A stretch of DNA of 64,000 nt from Bradyrhizobium campsiandrae. Lineage in GTDB: Bacteria > Pseudomonadota > Alphaproteobacteria > Rhizobiales > Xanthobacteraceae. The position numbers were made by a program, and so were the translations under genes. Numbering within the stretch: position 1 is the stretch's first letter; the number at the start of each line of letters is the position of its first letter. Under the pieces are notes generated by a model. It saw nothing but the letters and a program-made list of their open reading frames with translations. It made no database searches and had not been told where the DNA came from. This document shows, in pieces, positions 44,610-54,181 of the stretch. The DNA lies in the NCBI RefSeq assembly GCF_014529705.1, contig NZ_JAANIH010000039.1, positions 1 through 64,000 of the forward strand, written 5' to 3'.

Positions 44610-46763
44610 ATGGCGTTTCGTCTGGGCCTTGGCCGTGTTCTTGGCCGTTTCATTCCTCGCTTCAAAATGCCCAGATGGGGCCTGCGCGGCAGCCTGATTG
44701 CGGCCTTCGCCGTGATCGCTGGCATGGGCCTCGTGATCGCAGCCGGCGCCGGCTTCGTGTTCAACCATCTCGGCTCGACCATGATGGATTTGAGCGGCCG
44801 TGACATCCCGCGCCTCTCCGCCAGCCTTCAGCTCGCCTCGCAAAGCGCGACGCTCGCGGCACAAGGCCCGGGCCTGCTCGCATCGCCCAGCGATGATGCG
44901 CTGAAGGAGCGCACCAAGAACGTGAAGGACATCCAGCAGCTCGCGATGGCCAAGCTCGGCGAGATCATCGAGCTCGGCGCCGACCCGCAGATTGCCAATG
45001 CGCTCCGCGACACCGCCAAGAGCATCGACGAGGCGACGCAGAGCCTGGTCTCGGCGGCGCGCGAGCGGCTCGATACCGGCGCGCTGCACGACAAGCAGTA
45101 TGAAGCGCTACGCAAGGCCCAGCTCTCCTTCGTCGGGGCCGCGGGCCCGGCCATGCTGGATGCGCAGACGCGCCTCAACGCGATCCTCGGCGCGGCGGAA
45201 GTGTCCGCCGACGACGCGACCGAAGCGGCCCGCACCGTCTCGCAGATCTCGACCGTCTCCGCCAACGGCAATCTGATGGCCGCCGACATGATGGCGGCCC
45301 TCTCGGCCAACAACAGCGATACGCTCGAGGCGATCGAGAAGGAGTTCAAGGCCACGCGCGACCGCGTCAAGTCCAACCTCGAGGACCTCCCGAACATTCC
45401 CTCGATACAGGCCGTGCGCGATGCCGTGCAGAAGCTGTTCGCCTTCGGCGAGGGCAAGACCGGCGTGTTCAAGATCCGCCAGAAGGAGCTCGATGCCATC
45501 GACTACGGTCAGACCATCCTGGACGAGACCCGCAAGCTCAATGTCGGCCTCGGCATCAGCGTGCAGCAGCTTGTCGACGGCGTGCAGAAGGAGACCAACG
45601 CCTCGACCTTCCAGGCCCGCCAGGAGATCTCGCTCGCCACGACGGCAATGCTGGCGCTCGGCGGTCTCACCCTGATCGGCTCGGCGCTGTTCGTCTGGCT
45701 CTATGTCGGCCGCAACATCCTGCGCCGCATCCGTGAGCTGCAGCGCGCCATGCAGCTGCTGTCGGCCGGCGACCTCGACACCGAGATCGTCCGCTCCCGC
45801 CAGAACGACGAGATCGGCGCGATGAAGGAAACGCTGACCGTGTTCCGCGACAGCATGATCGAAGCCCGTGCACTTGCGAGCGAGCAGGACAAGGACCGTG
45901 CCGCCAAGGCCGAGCGTGCCGCGCATGTGGAAGCGAGGATCGCCGAGTTCGAGAGCACCGTGCGCGCCGCGCTCGACAACCTCGCGCAATCGGCCAATTC
46001 GATGCAGGCAACGGCGCAGAGCATGTCGACCACCGCGGACCAGTCCAACGCGCTGGTGAACGCGGTTGCCTCCGCCGCGGAGGAGACGTCGGTCAACGTG
46101 CAGACCGTGTCGTCCGGCACCGAGCAGCTCTCCTCCTCGATCGAGGAGATCAGCAAGCAGGTCGTCACCTCGGCCGCGATCGCCAAGAAGGCGGTGGACG
46201 AGGCCGGCGCCACCGACACCACGGTGCAGAGCCTTGCCGACAGCGCGAGCCGCATCAGCGTCGTCGTCGACCTGATCCAGACCATTGCCTCGCAGACCAA
46301 TCTGCTCGCGCTCAACGCCACCATCGAGGCGGCACGCGCGGGCGAAGCCGGCCGCGGCTTTGCGGTGGTCGCCTCCGAGGTGAAGAGCCTGGCGAGCCAG
46401 ACCGCGAAGGCGACGGAAGAGATCCGCACCCAGATCGCCAGCATGCAGCAGGTCACGACCTCGGCCGTCGGCGCCATCCAGGGCATCGGCCGCATCATCG
46501 GCGAGATCAACGACGTCACCACGACCATTGCGGCCGCCGTGGAGGAGCAGGGTGCGGCAACCCGCGAGATCGCCCGCAACATCCAGCATGCGGCCGGCGG
46601 CACCAGCGAGGTCTCCAGCAACATCGTCGGCGTCTCTACCGCCTCGGCCGAAGCCGGCGCTGCGGCGACCGAGGTGCTGAGCGCGTCGGACGCGCTCCGA
46701 CGCGAGGCCGACATGTTGCGCAGTGAGATCGACGCGTTCCTCAACAACATGCGGGCGGCGTAA
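44610..46763 (+). CDS. Methyl-accepting chemotaxis protein
   Basis: 717 residues from ATG 44610, which follows GGGGGAA; an upstream GTG at 44595 is less likely. TM1 lies at about 30-55 and TM2 at about 350-375, enclosing a ~290-residue helical periplasmic sensor. A HAMP domain at about 375-430 ('RNILRRIRELQRAMQLLSAG') follows. The signalling domain has the hairpin tip 'IASQTNLLALNATIEAARAG', then 'EAGRGFAVVASEVKSLASQT'. No CheR-binding NWETF-type pentapeptide ends the chain. No che genes are nearby; it probably feeds a distant chemosensory system. Confidence 0.93.
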   Translation: MAFRLGLGRVLGRFIPRFKMPRWGLRGSLIAAFAVIAGMGLVIAAGAGFVFNHLGSTMMDLSGRDIPRLSASLQLASQSATLAAQGPGLLASPSDDALKERTKNVKDIQQLAMAKLGEIIELGADPQIANALRDTAKSIDEATQSLVSAARERLDTGALHDKQYEALRKAQLSFVGAAGPAMLDAQTRLNAILGAAEVSADDATEAARTVSQISTVSANGNLMAADMMAALSANNSDTLEAIEKEFKATRDRVKSNLEDLPNIPSIQAVRDAVQKLFAFGEGKTGVFKIRQKELDAIDYGQTILDETRKLNVGLGISVQQLVDGVQKETNASTFQARQEISLATTAMLALGGLTLIGSALFVWLYVGRNILRRIRELQRAMQLLSAGDLDTEIVRSRQNDEIGAMKETLTVFRDSMIEARALASEQDKDRAAKAERAAHVEARIAEFESTVRAALDNLAQSANSMQATAQSMSTTADQSNALVNAVASAAEETSVNVQTVSSGTEQLSSSIEEISKQVVTSAAIAKKAVDEAGATDTTVQSLADSASRISVVVDLIQTIASQTNLLALNATIEAARAGEAGRGFAVVASEVKSLASQTAKATEEIRTQIASMQQVTTSAVGAIQGIGRIIGEINDVTTTIAAAVEEQGAATREIARNIQHAAGGTSEVSSNIVGVSTASAEAGAAATEVLSASDALRREADMLRSEIDAFLNNMRAA

Positions 46764-46774
46764 CGACGCCTTCC

Positions 46775-46861
46775 CGTAGCCCGGATGGAGCGCAGCGAAA
46801 TCCGGGGCGGTCTCGCTTGCGGCACGAGCCCCGGATTTCGCTGCGCTCCATCCGGGCTACG
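46775..46861. repeat. Perfect 33-bp inverted repeat (CGTAGCCCGGATGGAGCGC family)
   Basis: The left arm 46775-46807 and right arm 46829-46861 are exact reverse complements over 33 bp with a 21-base centre. It lies just after the chemoreceptor stop and could terminate it. The CGTAGCCCGGATGGAGCGCA core is a common dispersed element in Bradyrhizobium. Confidence 0.9.
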
Positions 46862-46952
46862 GAAAATACGGCCCGGTATGACCGCCATGCGGAGACCACG
46901 GCCCCCCCTTTTTCGGCTGGCGCCCTGCCCGCACTGGGTTTAAGCCGGTAGC

Positions 46953-48014
46953 ATGAACGCGAAAACCGACACCGTGCAGTCCTCCGCCGAGGCCCTGCGC
47001 TACCCCTGGGAACAGCACCCCGGCCCCGAGGAGATCGTGGAGATCAGGCCCGGCGTGCTGTGGGCGCGGCTGAAGCTGCCGTTCCGCCTCAACCATGTGA
47101 ACATCTATCTGCTCGCCGACGGCGACGGCTATGCGATGGTCGATGCCGGCTTCGGCAACGAGGAGACGATCGAAGCCTGGACAAAACTGTTCGACGGCCC
47201 GCTGAAGGGCGTCAACATCACCCGCCTGATCGTCACGCACTCGCACCCCGACCATGTCGGCCTCGCCGGCTGGATCGTCGAGCGGTTCAAATGCCCGCTT
47301 CTGATGTCGCAGGTCGAATATCTGCAATCGGTCTACCACCAGAACCGCGGCACTGAGGAACGGCGTAACGCGCAGCGGCTGTTCTTCCGCCGCCACGGCA
47401 TGGACGAGTCGCTCACCGAGAAGCTGCTCGGCCGCGGCCAGGATTATCTCAAGCAGGTCTCGGTGCTGCCACCATCCTACCGCCGCATCTCGCATGGCGA
47501 CGAGGTCGTGATCGGCACGCGCCGCTTCAAGGTGATCACCGGCGGCGGGCACGCGCTCGACCAGGTGATGCTGTATTGCGCGGACGACAAGCTGTTCCTC
47601 TCGGCCGACCAGGTGCTGAGCAAGATTTCGCCGAATGTCAGCGTCTGGGCGGTCGAGCCCGACCAGAACTCGCTCGGCGAATATCTGGCCTCGCTCGCAA
47701 GCCTCACGACGACGCTGCCCTATGACCTGCTGGTGCTGCCCGGACACGGGGTGCCGTTCTACGGCCTGAAGACCCGCATCAAGCAGCTCGCCGACCACCA
47801 CGAGGAGCGCTGCCGCCTGATCGCGGAGGCCTGCCGCGAGGTGCCGCAGACCTCGCGCGCGCTGGTGCCCGTCGTGTTCAACAAGCACGTGCTGGACGAG
47901 CACCAGATGGGCTTTGCCGCCGGCGAACTCGTCGCCCACGTCAACTACATGATCGTCGAAGGCCGGCTGACGGCCGAGACCAAGGACGGCGTGCTGCAGT
48001 TCAGGACGACGTGA
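46953..48014 (+). CDS. MBL-fold metallo-hydrolase
   Basis: 353 residues, cytoplasmic. The canonical zinc motif HxHxDH is intact in 'IVTHSHPDHVGLAG', with further ligands in 'VITGGGHALDQVMLY' (His), 'LFLSADQVL' (Asp) and 'LLVLPGHGVPFYG' (His). The C-terminal ~90 residues are a helical extension ('RIKQLADHHEERCRLIAEAC') like that of LACTB2-type and RNA-processing relatives. The substrate is unknown. It precedes hemA on the same strand with a 228-bp gap holding a FixK box. Confidence 0.88.
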   Translation: MNAKTDTVQSSAEALRYPWEQHPGPEEIVEIRPGVLWARLKLPFRLNHVNIYLLADGDGYAMVDAGFGNEETIEAWTKLFDGPLKGVNITRLIVTHSHPDHVGLAGWIVERFKCPLLMSQVEYLQSVYHQNRGTEERRNAQRLFFRRHGMDESLTEKLLGRGQDYLKQVSVLPPSYRRISHGDEVVIGTRRFKVITGGGHALDQVMLYCADDKLFLSADQVLSKISPNVSVWAVEPDQNSLGEYLASLASLTTTLPYDLLVLPGHGVPFYGLKTRIKQLADHHEERCRLIAEACREVPQTSRALVPVVFNKHVLDEHQMGFAAGELVAHVNYMIVEGRLTAETKDGVLQFRTT

Positions 48015-48093
48015 GCTCCGGTCTTCGCGTCCCCCCGCAAGAAGGGCAAGGAGCGACCTGATGCTGCAGAGCAGCATCGGATCTCGCGCCAAC

Positions 48094-48107
48094 TTGATTC
48101 GGATCAA
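48094..48107 (+). promoter_or_regulatory. FixK/FNR box upstream of hemA
   Basis: TTGATTCGGATCAA matches TTGAT-N4-ATCAA at every fixed position and is centred about 142 bp upstream of the hemA start. Oxygen control of hemA by an FNR-like protein is established in Bradyrhizobium japonicum, so this is a strong candidate activator site. Confidence 0.85.
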
Positions 48108-48242
48108 GTTTCAAATCGCACGATAGGGCATTTTGCCCAGATGCCCCTCATGGCCAAATGTGGGATAGCGCATAGACATTGGAGCCGGAAAAGCTCTAAG
48201 AAGATGCGGCTCTTTTGGTCAGTTCCGTCTTAGGTTTTGCCG

Positions 48243-49472
48243 ATGGATTACGCCCAGTTCTTCAGTTCAGCCCTCGATCGCCTCCATACCGAGCGCCGCT
48301 ACCGCGTGTTCGCCGATCTGGAGCGCACCGCCGGCCGCTTCCCGCACGCGGTCTGGCACTCGCCGAAGGGCAAGCGCGACGTCGTGATCTGGTGCTCCAA
48401 CGACTATCTCGGCATGGGCCAGCACCCGAAAGTGGTTGGCGCCATGGTCGAGACCGCGACGCGCGTCGGCACCGGCGCGGGCGGCACCCGCAACATCGCC
48501 GGCACGCATCATCCGCTGGTGCAGCTCGAAGCCGAGCTCGCCGACCTCCACGGCAAGGAAGCGGCGCTGCTGTTCACCTCGGGCTACGTCTCGAACCAGA
48601 CCGGCATCGCGACCATCGCCAAGCTCATTCCGAACTGTCTCATCCTCTCCGATGAGCTCAACCACAATTCGATGATCGAAGGCATCCGCCAGTCCGGCTG
48701 CGAGCGGCAGGTGTTCCGCCACAACGATCTCGCGCATCTCGAAGAGCTGCTGAAGGCGGCCGGCCCGAACCGGCCGAAGCTGATCGCCTGCGAGAGCCTC
48801 TATTCCATGGACGGCGACGTCGCCCCGCTCGCCAGGATCTGCGACCTCGCCGAGAAATACAACGCGATGACCTATGTCGACGAGGTCCACGCCGTCGGCA
48901 TGTACGGCCCGCGCGGCGGCGGCATCGCCGAGCGTGACGGCGTCATGCATCGCATCGACATCCTCGAAGGCACGCTGGCGAAGGCGTTCGGCTGCCTCGG
49001 CGGCTATATCGCGGCGAACGGCCAGATCATCGACGCGGTGCGCTCCTATGCACCGGGCTTCATCTTCACCACGGCGCTGCCGCCGGCGATCTGCTCGGCC
49101 GCAACGGCCGCGATCAAGCACCTGAAGGCCTCGAGCTGGGAGCGCGAGCGCCACCAGGACCGTGCCGCCCGCGTCAAGGCGATCCTCAATGCCGCAGGTC
49201 TGCCTGTGATGTCGAGCGACACCCATATCGTGCCGCTGTTCATCGGCGATGCCGAGAAGTGCAAGCAGGCCTCCGACCTCCTGCTCGAAGAGCACGGCAT
49301 CTACATCCAGCCGATCAACTACCCGACCGTCCCCAAGGGCACCGAGCGCCTGCGCATCACGCCCTCGCCCTACCATGACGACGGCCTGATCGATCGGCTC
49401 GCCGAAGCCCTGCTGCAGGTGTGGGACCAACTGGGACTGCCGCTGCGCGAGAAGTCGCTGGCCGCGGAGTAG
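48243..49472 (+). CDS. hemA: 5-aminolevulinate synthase
   Basis: 409 residues, the exact length I recall for Bradyrhizobium HemA. It condenses glycine and succinyl-CoA to 5-aminolevulinate, the first step of the C4 heme pathway, using PLP. 'CSNDYLGMGQHPKVV', 'VGTGAGGTRNIAGTHHPLVQ', 'VDEVHAVGMYGPRGGG' and the PLP lysine (about K247) in 'GTLAKAFGCLGG' are all present. ATG 48243 is chosen over a TTG two codons earlier because the family begins 'MDYAQFF'. Expression is probably FixK-controlled through the upstream box, as needed for symbiotic or microaerobic heme demand. Confidence 0.97.
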   Translation: MDYAQFFSSALDRLHTERRYRVFADLERTAGRFPHAVWHSPKGKRDVVIWCSNDYLGMGQHPKVVGAMVETATRVGTGAGGTRNIAGTHHPLVQLEAELADLHGKEAALLFTSGYVSNQTGIATIAKLIPNCLILSDELNHNSMIEGIRQSGCERQVFRHNDLAHLEELLKAAGPNRPKLIACESLYSMDGDVAPLARICDLAEKYNAMTYVDEVHAVGMYGPRGGGIAERDGVMHRIDILEGTLAKAFGCLGGYIAANGQIIDAVRSYAPGFIFTTALPPAICSAATAAIKHLKASSWERERHQDRAARVKAILNAAGLPVMSSDTHIVPLFIGDAEKCKQASDLLLEEHGIYIQPINYPTVPKGTERLRITPSPYHDDGLIDRLAEALLQVWDQLGLPLREKSLAAE

Positions 49473-49516
49473 GCGCTCCGCCTTCTTCGATCTAACTTTC
49501 ACCGCCTTCGGAGCTA

Positions 49517-49672
49517 CCCCCCTCCCCAACCCTCCCCCACAAGGGGGGAGGGAGCGATAGAGGCGTGCCCGCCTCACTTGGTCTGCCACCCATGCTGTTT
49601 CGTCCCATCGCAACAATCAAAGCTCTCTCCGTTCTCTCCCCCCTTGTGGGTCAGGGAGGGGGTGCCACACGG
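49517..49672. repeat. Pair of inverted CCTCCCC/GGGGAGG repeat copies in hemA-kinase gap
   Basis: The first copy (about 49517-49552) forms a hairpin with CCCTCCCC and GGGGAGGG arms. The second (about 49631-49672) is its diverged reverse complement, sharing the CACAAGGGGGGAG core. Together they could fold into one long stem. The rest of 49473-49830 shows no gene and should include the kinase promoter. Confidence 0.7.
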
Positions 49673-49830
49673 GGACTCTTTCGGTACCCGCGAGCGACGT
49701 GCACCTTAACGACATCAGCAGTTCCCGCCCCACCCAGCCATTTCGCTGTCGCCTCTACCCCGACAACGCGCTAGATTTTCTGGGAAAATGAGATCGGGCG
49801 CCTTTGCGCCCAGGGAGACGCACGCTCGCC

Positions 49831-52800
49831 ATGCTGCACGACTGGGGCGTGATTGCTGCCGCCTTCGGCTATATCGGCTTTCTGTTCCTGGTGGCGAGCC
49901 ATGGCGACCGCCGCTCGCCGGCCGGGCCCGGCCGCGCGTCCGGGCTGATCTATCCACTGTCGCTGGCGATCTACTGCACCTCCTGGACCTTTTTCGGCTC
50001 GGTCGGCTTCGCCACCCGCACCTCGACCGACTTCCTCGCGATCTATGTCGGCCCGGTCCTGATGATCGGGCTTGGCGCCGGCGTGCTCCGCCGGGTGATC
50101 CAGCTCGCCAAAGCCCACAACATCACCTCGATCGCCGACTTCATCGGTGCGCGCTACGGCAAGAGCCAGGCGGTGGCGGCAACGGTGGCGCTGATCGCGA
50201 TCATCGGCTCGGTGCCCTACATCGCACTCCAGCTCAAGGCCGTCGCCTCCTCGCTCGAAGTCATCCTGAGCGAGGACCAGGCGTTCTCCCACATCCCGAT
50301 CCTCGGCGACATTGCGCTGATGGTGACGCTCGCGATGGCGGCCTTCGCGGTGCTGTTCGGCACGCGGCAGACCGACGCCACCGAGCATCAGCACGGCTTG
50401 ATGCTGGCGGTTGCGACCGAGTCCATCATCAAGCTGGCGGCCTTCCTCACCGCCGGCATCTTCGTCACCTTCTGGATGTTCTCGCCGCACGAATTGATCG
50501 AGCGCGCGATGAAGACGCCGGAGGCGGTGCGCGCCATCGACTATGCGCCGTCGATCGGCAACTTCCTGACCATGACGCTGCTGTCGTTGTGCGCGATCAT
50601 GCTGCTGCCGCGGCAGTTCCACGTCAGCGTGGTGGAGAATTCCTCGGACGCCGAGGTTAGCCGTGCGCGCTGGCTGTTCCCGCTCTACCTCGTCGCCATC
50701 AACGTGTTCGTAATCCCGATCGCGCTCGCCGGCCTCATCACCTTCCCGTTCGGCGCGGTCGATCCTGACATGTACGTGCTGGCGCTGCCGATGGAGGGCG
50801 GCGCCGGGCTTCTCAGCGTCGCCGTCTTCGTCGGCGGCCTGTCGGCGGCCACCGCCATGGTCATCGTCGAATGCGTCGCGCTCTCGATCATGGTCTCGAA
50901 CGATCTCGTGGTGCCGCTGGTGCTGCAACGCCGCCCCGAGGGCCGCGCCGGAGCTACCGATTTCGGCGACTTCCTGCTGCGCGCGCGCCGGCTCGCCATC
51001 TTCGCCATCATGGTGATGGCCTATTTCTACTATCGCGCGCTCGGCAACACCCAGCTCGCGGCGATCGGCCTGCTTTCCTTTGCCGCCATCGCGCAGCTGG
51101 CGCCGGCGTTCTTTGGCGGCCTGCTGTGGCGGCGCGCGACCGCGCGTGGCGCCATCGGCGGCATGCTGGTCGGCTTCGCGGTGTGGCTCTACACGCTGTT
51201 CATTCCGAGCTTCATGGATTCCTCGACGTCGGGCATCCTGCTGCTCCAGCATGGTCCGTTCGGGATCGAGGCGTTGCGGCCGCAGGCGCTGTTCGGCGCC
51301 GATCTGCCGCCACTGATGCATGGCGTGGTCTGGTCGCTCTCGCTCAACATCCTCACCTATGTGCTGCTGTCGCTGGCGCGGCAGCCTTCGTCCATCGAGC
51401 TCGTGCAGGCCGACCTGTTCGTGCCCAATACGCTCGCCCCGATCGCCCCGAGCTTCCGCCGCTGGCGCACCACCATCACGGTGCAGGACATCCAGGCCAC
51501 GGTCGCGCAATATCTCGGCCCTGAGCGCGCCCAGCATTCGTTCGAAGCCTTCTCGGCACGACGCAATATGCGGCTGGAGGCGGGAGCGCCCGCCGATTTC
51601 GAGCTGCTGCAGCACGCCGAGCACCTGATCGCCTCGTCGATCGGGGCCGCGTCCTCCCGCCTCGTGATGTCGCTGCTGCTGCGCAAGCGAACCGTGTCCG
51701 CGCAAGCCGCGCTGAAACTGCTCGACGATTCCCATGCGGCGCTGCATTTCAACCGCGAGATCCTGCAAACCGCACTGAACCATGTGCGCCAGGGCATCGC
51801 GGTATTCGACGCCGATCTGCAGCTGATCTGCTCCAACAGGCAGTTCGGCGAACTCCTCAACGTTCCGCCGCATTTCATCCAGTTCGGCACGCCCTTGCGC
51901 GAAATTCTCGAATTCATGGGCGTGAGCGATCCGGCCAATGAGGGAAATCGCGAGGCGATGATCGAGCAGCGGCTCGTGGCCTACACCACCGACAGCGAGC
52001 CCTATCTCGAACGCCTGACCGAGCGTCACATGGTGATCGAGGTGCTCACCAACCGCATGCCCGGGGGCGGCTTCGTCATCACTTTCACCGACGTCACGCC
52101 GACCTTCGAGGCGGCCGAAGCGCTGGAGCGCGCCAATGCGACGCTGGAGAAGCGCGTGCGCGACCGCACCGAGGAATTGACCCGGCTGAACTCCGAGCTG
52201 GCGCTGGCCAAGAGCAGCGCGGAGGACGCCAGCATCTCCAAGACGCGCTTCCTTGCGGCCGCCAGCCACGACATTCTCCAGCCGCTCAACGCCGCCCGGC
52301 TCTATGTCACGAGCTTGGTCGAACGCCAGCACAATGGCGAGGAGACGCGCCTCGTCGAGAACATCGACGAATCGCTGCAGGCCATCGAGGAGATCCTCGG
52401 CGCGCTGCTCGACATCTCCAGGCTCGATGCCGGCGCCATGACGACCTCGATCTCGAGCTTCAAGATGGCCGACCTGATGCGCTCGCTGGAAATCGAGTTC
52501 GCACCGGTCGCGCGCGCCAAGGGCCTGGACCTCACTTTCGTGCCCTGCTCGCTGCCGGTCGAGTCGGACCGGCTGCTGCTGCGGCGGCTGCTGCAGAACC
52601 TGATCTCGAACGCGATCAAATACACCCCGCGCGGGCGCGTGCTGGTCGGCTGCCGCCGCCACGGCGCTTCGCTCAAGATCTGCGTCTACGACACCGGCGT
52701 CGGCATTCCCGCGGTCAAACGCGGCGAGATCTTCAAGGAATTCCACCGCCTCGAGCAGGGCGCGCGGATCGCGCGCGGCCTCGGCCTGGGGCTCTCGATC

Positions 52801-53340
52801 GTGGAGCGGCTGGCGCGCGTGCTGGGCCACAGCATCGCCATCGACGCCAATGCGAGCGGCGGCTCGCTGTTCTCCGTGACGGTGCCGACGGCAAAGGCCG
52901 TGACACTCACGGCCGCGGTGACCAGCGCAACGCCGCTGGCGCGCACACCGATATCAGGCGCCCTGATCGTCTGCATCGAGAACGACGCCGCGATCCTCGA
53001 CGGCATGCGGACCCTGCTCAAGGCCTGGGACGCCGAAGTGATCGCCGTGGCCGATCCCGAAGGCGCGATATCGGCCATCGAGACCGCCGGCCGGCGCGTC
53101 ACCGGCCTCCTTGTCGACTATCACCTCGACCGCGGCAACGGCATCGCCGCCATCCGCGAGATTCGCCGCCGCTTCGGCGACACCATCCCAGCGATCCTGA
53201 TCACCGCCGACCGCAGCCCCGCCGTGCAGACGGCGGCGCGCGACGAAAAAATCGCGGTGCTGAACAAGCCGGTGAAGCCGGCCTCGCTGCGCGCTTTGCT
53301 CGGGCAATGGCGGACGCAGCAGATGGTGGCGGCGGAATAA
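49831..53340 (+). CDS. CbrA-like hybrid: sodium/solute-symporter domain, PAS, histidine kinase, receiver
   Basis: 1169 residues from ATG 49831; a TTG at 49804 would add nine. The N-terminal ~500 residues form about 13 membrane helices of the SSS transporter family ('SLAIYCTSWTFFGSVGFATR'). A PAS region follows at about 640-760 ('LNHVRQGIAVFDADLQLICS'), then a coiled coil and a kinase with phospho-acceptor His813 ('AAASHDILQPLNAARLY'), N box 'LLQNLISNAIKYTPRGR' and G boxes 'DTGVGIP' and 'GLGLGLSIVE'. A C-terminal receiver has Asp1096 in 'LLVDYHLDRGNG' and the Lys in 'NKPVKP'. CbrA-type kinases regulate carbon/nitrogen use. No separate response regulator gene is adjacent. Confidence 0.92.
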   Translation: MLHDWGVIAAAFGYIGFLFLVASHGDRRSPAGPGRASGLIYPLSLAIYCTSWTFFGSVGFATRTSTDFLAIYVGPVLMIGLGAGVLRRVIQLAKAHNITSIADFIGARYGKSQAVAATVALIAIIGSVPYIALQLKAVASSLEVILSEDQAFSHIPILGDIALMVTLAMAAFAVLFGTRQTDATEHQHGLMLAVATESIIKLAAFLTAGIFVTFWMFSPHELIERAMKTPEAVRAIDYAPSIGNFLTMTLLSLCAIMLLPRQFHVSVVENSSDAEVSRARWLFPLYLVAINVFVIPIALAGLITFPFGAVDPDMYVLALPMEGGAGLLSVAVFVGGLSAATAMVIVECVALSIMVSNDLVVPLVLQRRPEGRAGATDFGDFLLRARRLAIFAIMVMAYFYYRALGNTQLAAIGLLSFAAIAQLAPAFFGGLLWRRATARGAIGGMLVGFAVWLYTLFIPSFMDSSTSGILLLQHGPFGIEALRPQALFGADLPPLMHGVVWSLSLNILTYVLLSLARQPSSIELVQADLFVPNTLAPIAPSFRRWRTTITVQDIQATVAQYLGPERAQHSFEAFSARRNMRLEAGAPADFELLQHAEHLIASSIGAASSRLVMSLLLRKRTVSAQAALKLLDDSHAALHFNREILQTALNHVRQGIAVFDADLQLICSNRQFGELLNVPPHFIQFGTPLREILEFMGVSDPANEGNREAMIEQRLVAYTTDSEPYLERLTERHMVIEVLTNRMPGGGFVITFTDVTPTFEAAEALERANATLEKRVRDRTEELTRLNSELALAKSSAEDASISKTRFLAAASHDILQPLNAARLYVTSLVERQHNGEETRLVENIDESLQAIEEILGALLDISRLDAGAMTTSISSFKMADLMRSLEIEFAPVARAKGLDLTFVPCSLPVESDRLLLRRLLQNLISNAIKYTPRGRVLVGCRRHGASLKICVYDTGVGIPAVKRGEIFKEFHRLEQGARIARGLGLGLSIVERLARVLGHSIAIDANASGGSLFSVTVPTAKAVTLTAAVTSATPLARTPISGALIVCIENDAAILDGMRTLLKAWDAEVIAVADPEGAISAIETAGRRVTGLLVDYHLDRGNGIAAIREIRRRFGDTIPAILITADRSPAVQTAARDEKIAVLNKPVKPASLRALLGQWRTQQMVAAE

Positions 53341-53343
53341 GCG

Positions 53344-54165
53344 TCAGTAGTCCGTCGAGACGCTGAGCGCGCGCCACGTTTCCAATTCGTCGAGCCGCTG
53401 CCGGTCCGCCGCCGCGATGGCGTTGACGGCATCACTGCCGAGCGCGATCCGCAGCGGTGGCTGATCCATGGCCGCGAGCTCGAGCACGACGGAAGCAGCT
53501 CTCTTCGGATCGCCCGGCTGCCGGCCGTCATAATTGCGCTGCATCCTGACGGTGGCACCGACGACCGCGTCGTACTCCGGGCGGCCTTCGTCCGTATCAT
53601 GCGCGGTTTGGGCAAAGCCTGTCCGGAAGCCGCCGGGCTCGATGATGGTCACGTGCACACCGATCAGGGCCATCTCACGGGCGAGCGACTCCGAGAAGCC
53701 CTCGATCCCCCATTTCGCGGCCGAATAAGCCGCGCGCGCCGGCGCACCGACTCGGCCGCCCACCGACGAGATTTGCACGATGTGCCCGCGGCGCTGCCGG
53801 CGCAATACCGGGATCGCGGCTTTGGTGACGATGATGGTTCCGATCAGATTGGCGTCGATCTGCCGACGGAACGATACCAAGCTGGTGTCCTCGACCGATC
53901 CGAGGTCGCCATAGCCGGCGTTGTTGACGACGACATCGATGCCGCCGAATGCCCCGACGGCAAGACCGATCGCAGCTTCTGCCGCCGCCTCGTCGGTCAC
54001 GTCGAGTGTTGCGAGCCGCACCTGGTCGCCAAAGCGGCCGAGCAACGGTTCGAGCGGACCGAGACTACGGGCCGTTGCGACCACTTGATCTCCGGCGGCG
54101 AGCGCAGCTTCCGTAATGGCGCGCCCGAGCCCTCGCGCGCTGCCGCTGATGAACCATGTCTTCAC
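53344..54165 (-). CDS. Short-chain dehydrogenase/reductase (SDR)
   Basis: 273 residues from GTG 54165, supported by GGAGG 7 bases upstream and by the Rossmann start 'KTWFISGSARGLGRAITEAA'. Classical SDR motifs: 'DVVVNNAGYGDLG', catalytic Ser in 'VQISSVGGRVG', and Tyr-Lys in 'AYSAAKWGIEGFSESL'. The wording is that of the 'oxidoreductase' SDRs with long C-termini, likely NADP-preferring. It is the last gene of the minus-strand cluster Ohr, hydrolase, P460, SDR, 16 bp after P460. Confidence 0.92.
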   Translation of the reverse strand: MKTWFISGSARGLGRAITEAALAAGDQVVATARSLGPLEPLLGRFGDQVRLATLDVTDEAAAEAAIGLAVGAFGGIDVVVNNAGYGDLGSVEDTSLVSFRRQIDANLIGTIIVTKAAIPVLRRQRRGHIVQISSVGGRVGAPARAAYSAAKWGIEGFSESLAREMALIGVHVTIIEPGGFRTGFAQTAHDTDEGRPEYDAVVGATVRMQRNYDGRQPGDPKRAASVVLELAAMDQPPLRIALGSDAVNAIAAADRQRLDELETWRALSVSTDY

Positions 54166-54181
54166 GATGAGGCCTCCGGGT

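Noticed and set aside
49771..52830. 1019-codon frame on the minus strand opposite the histidine kinase
   Set aside because: Its composition is extreme (His/Arg/Asp-rich) with no motif, while the plus strand encodes an intact multi-domain kinase.
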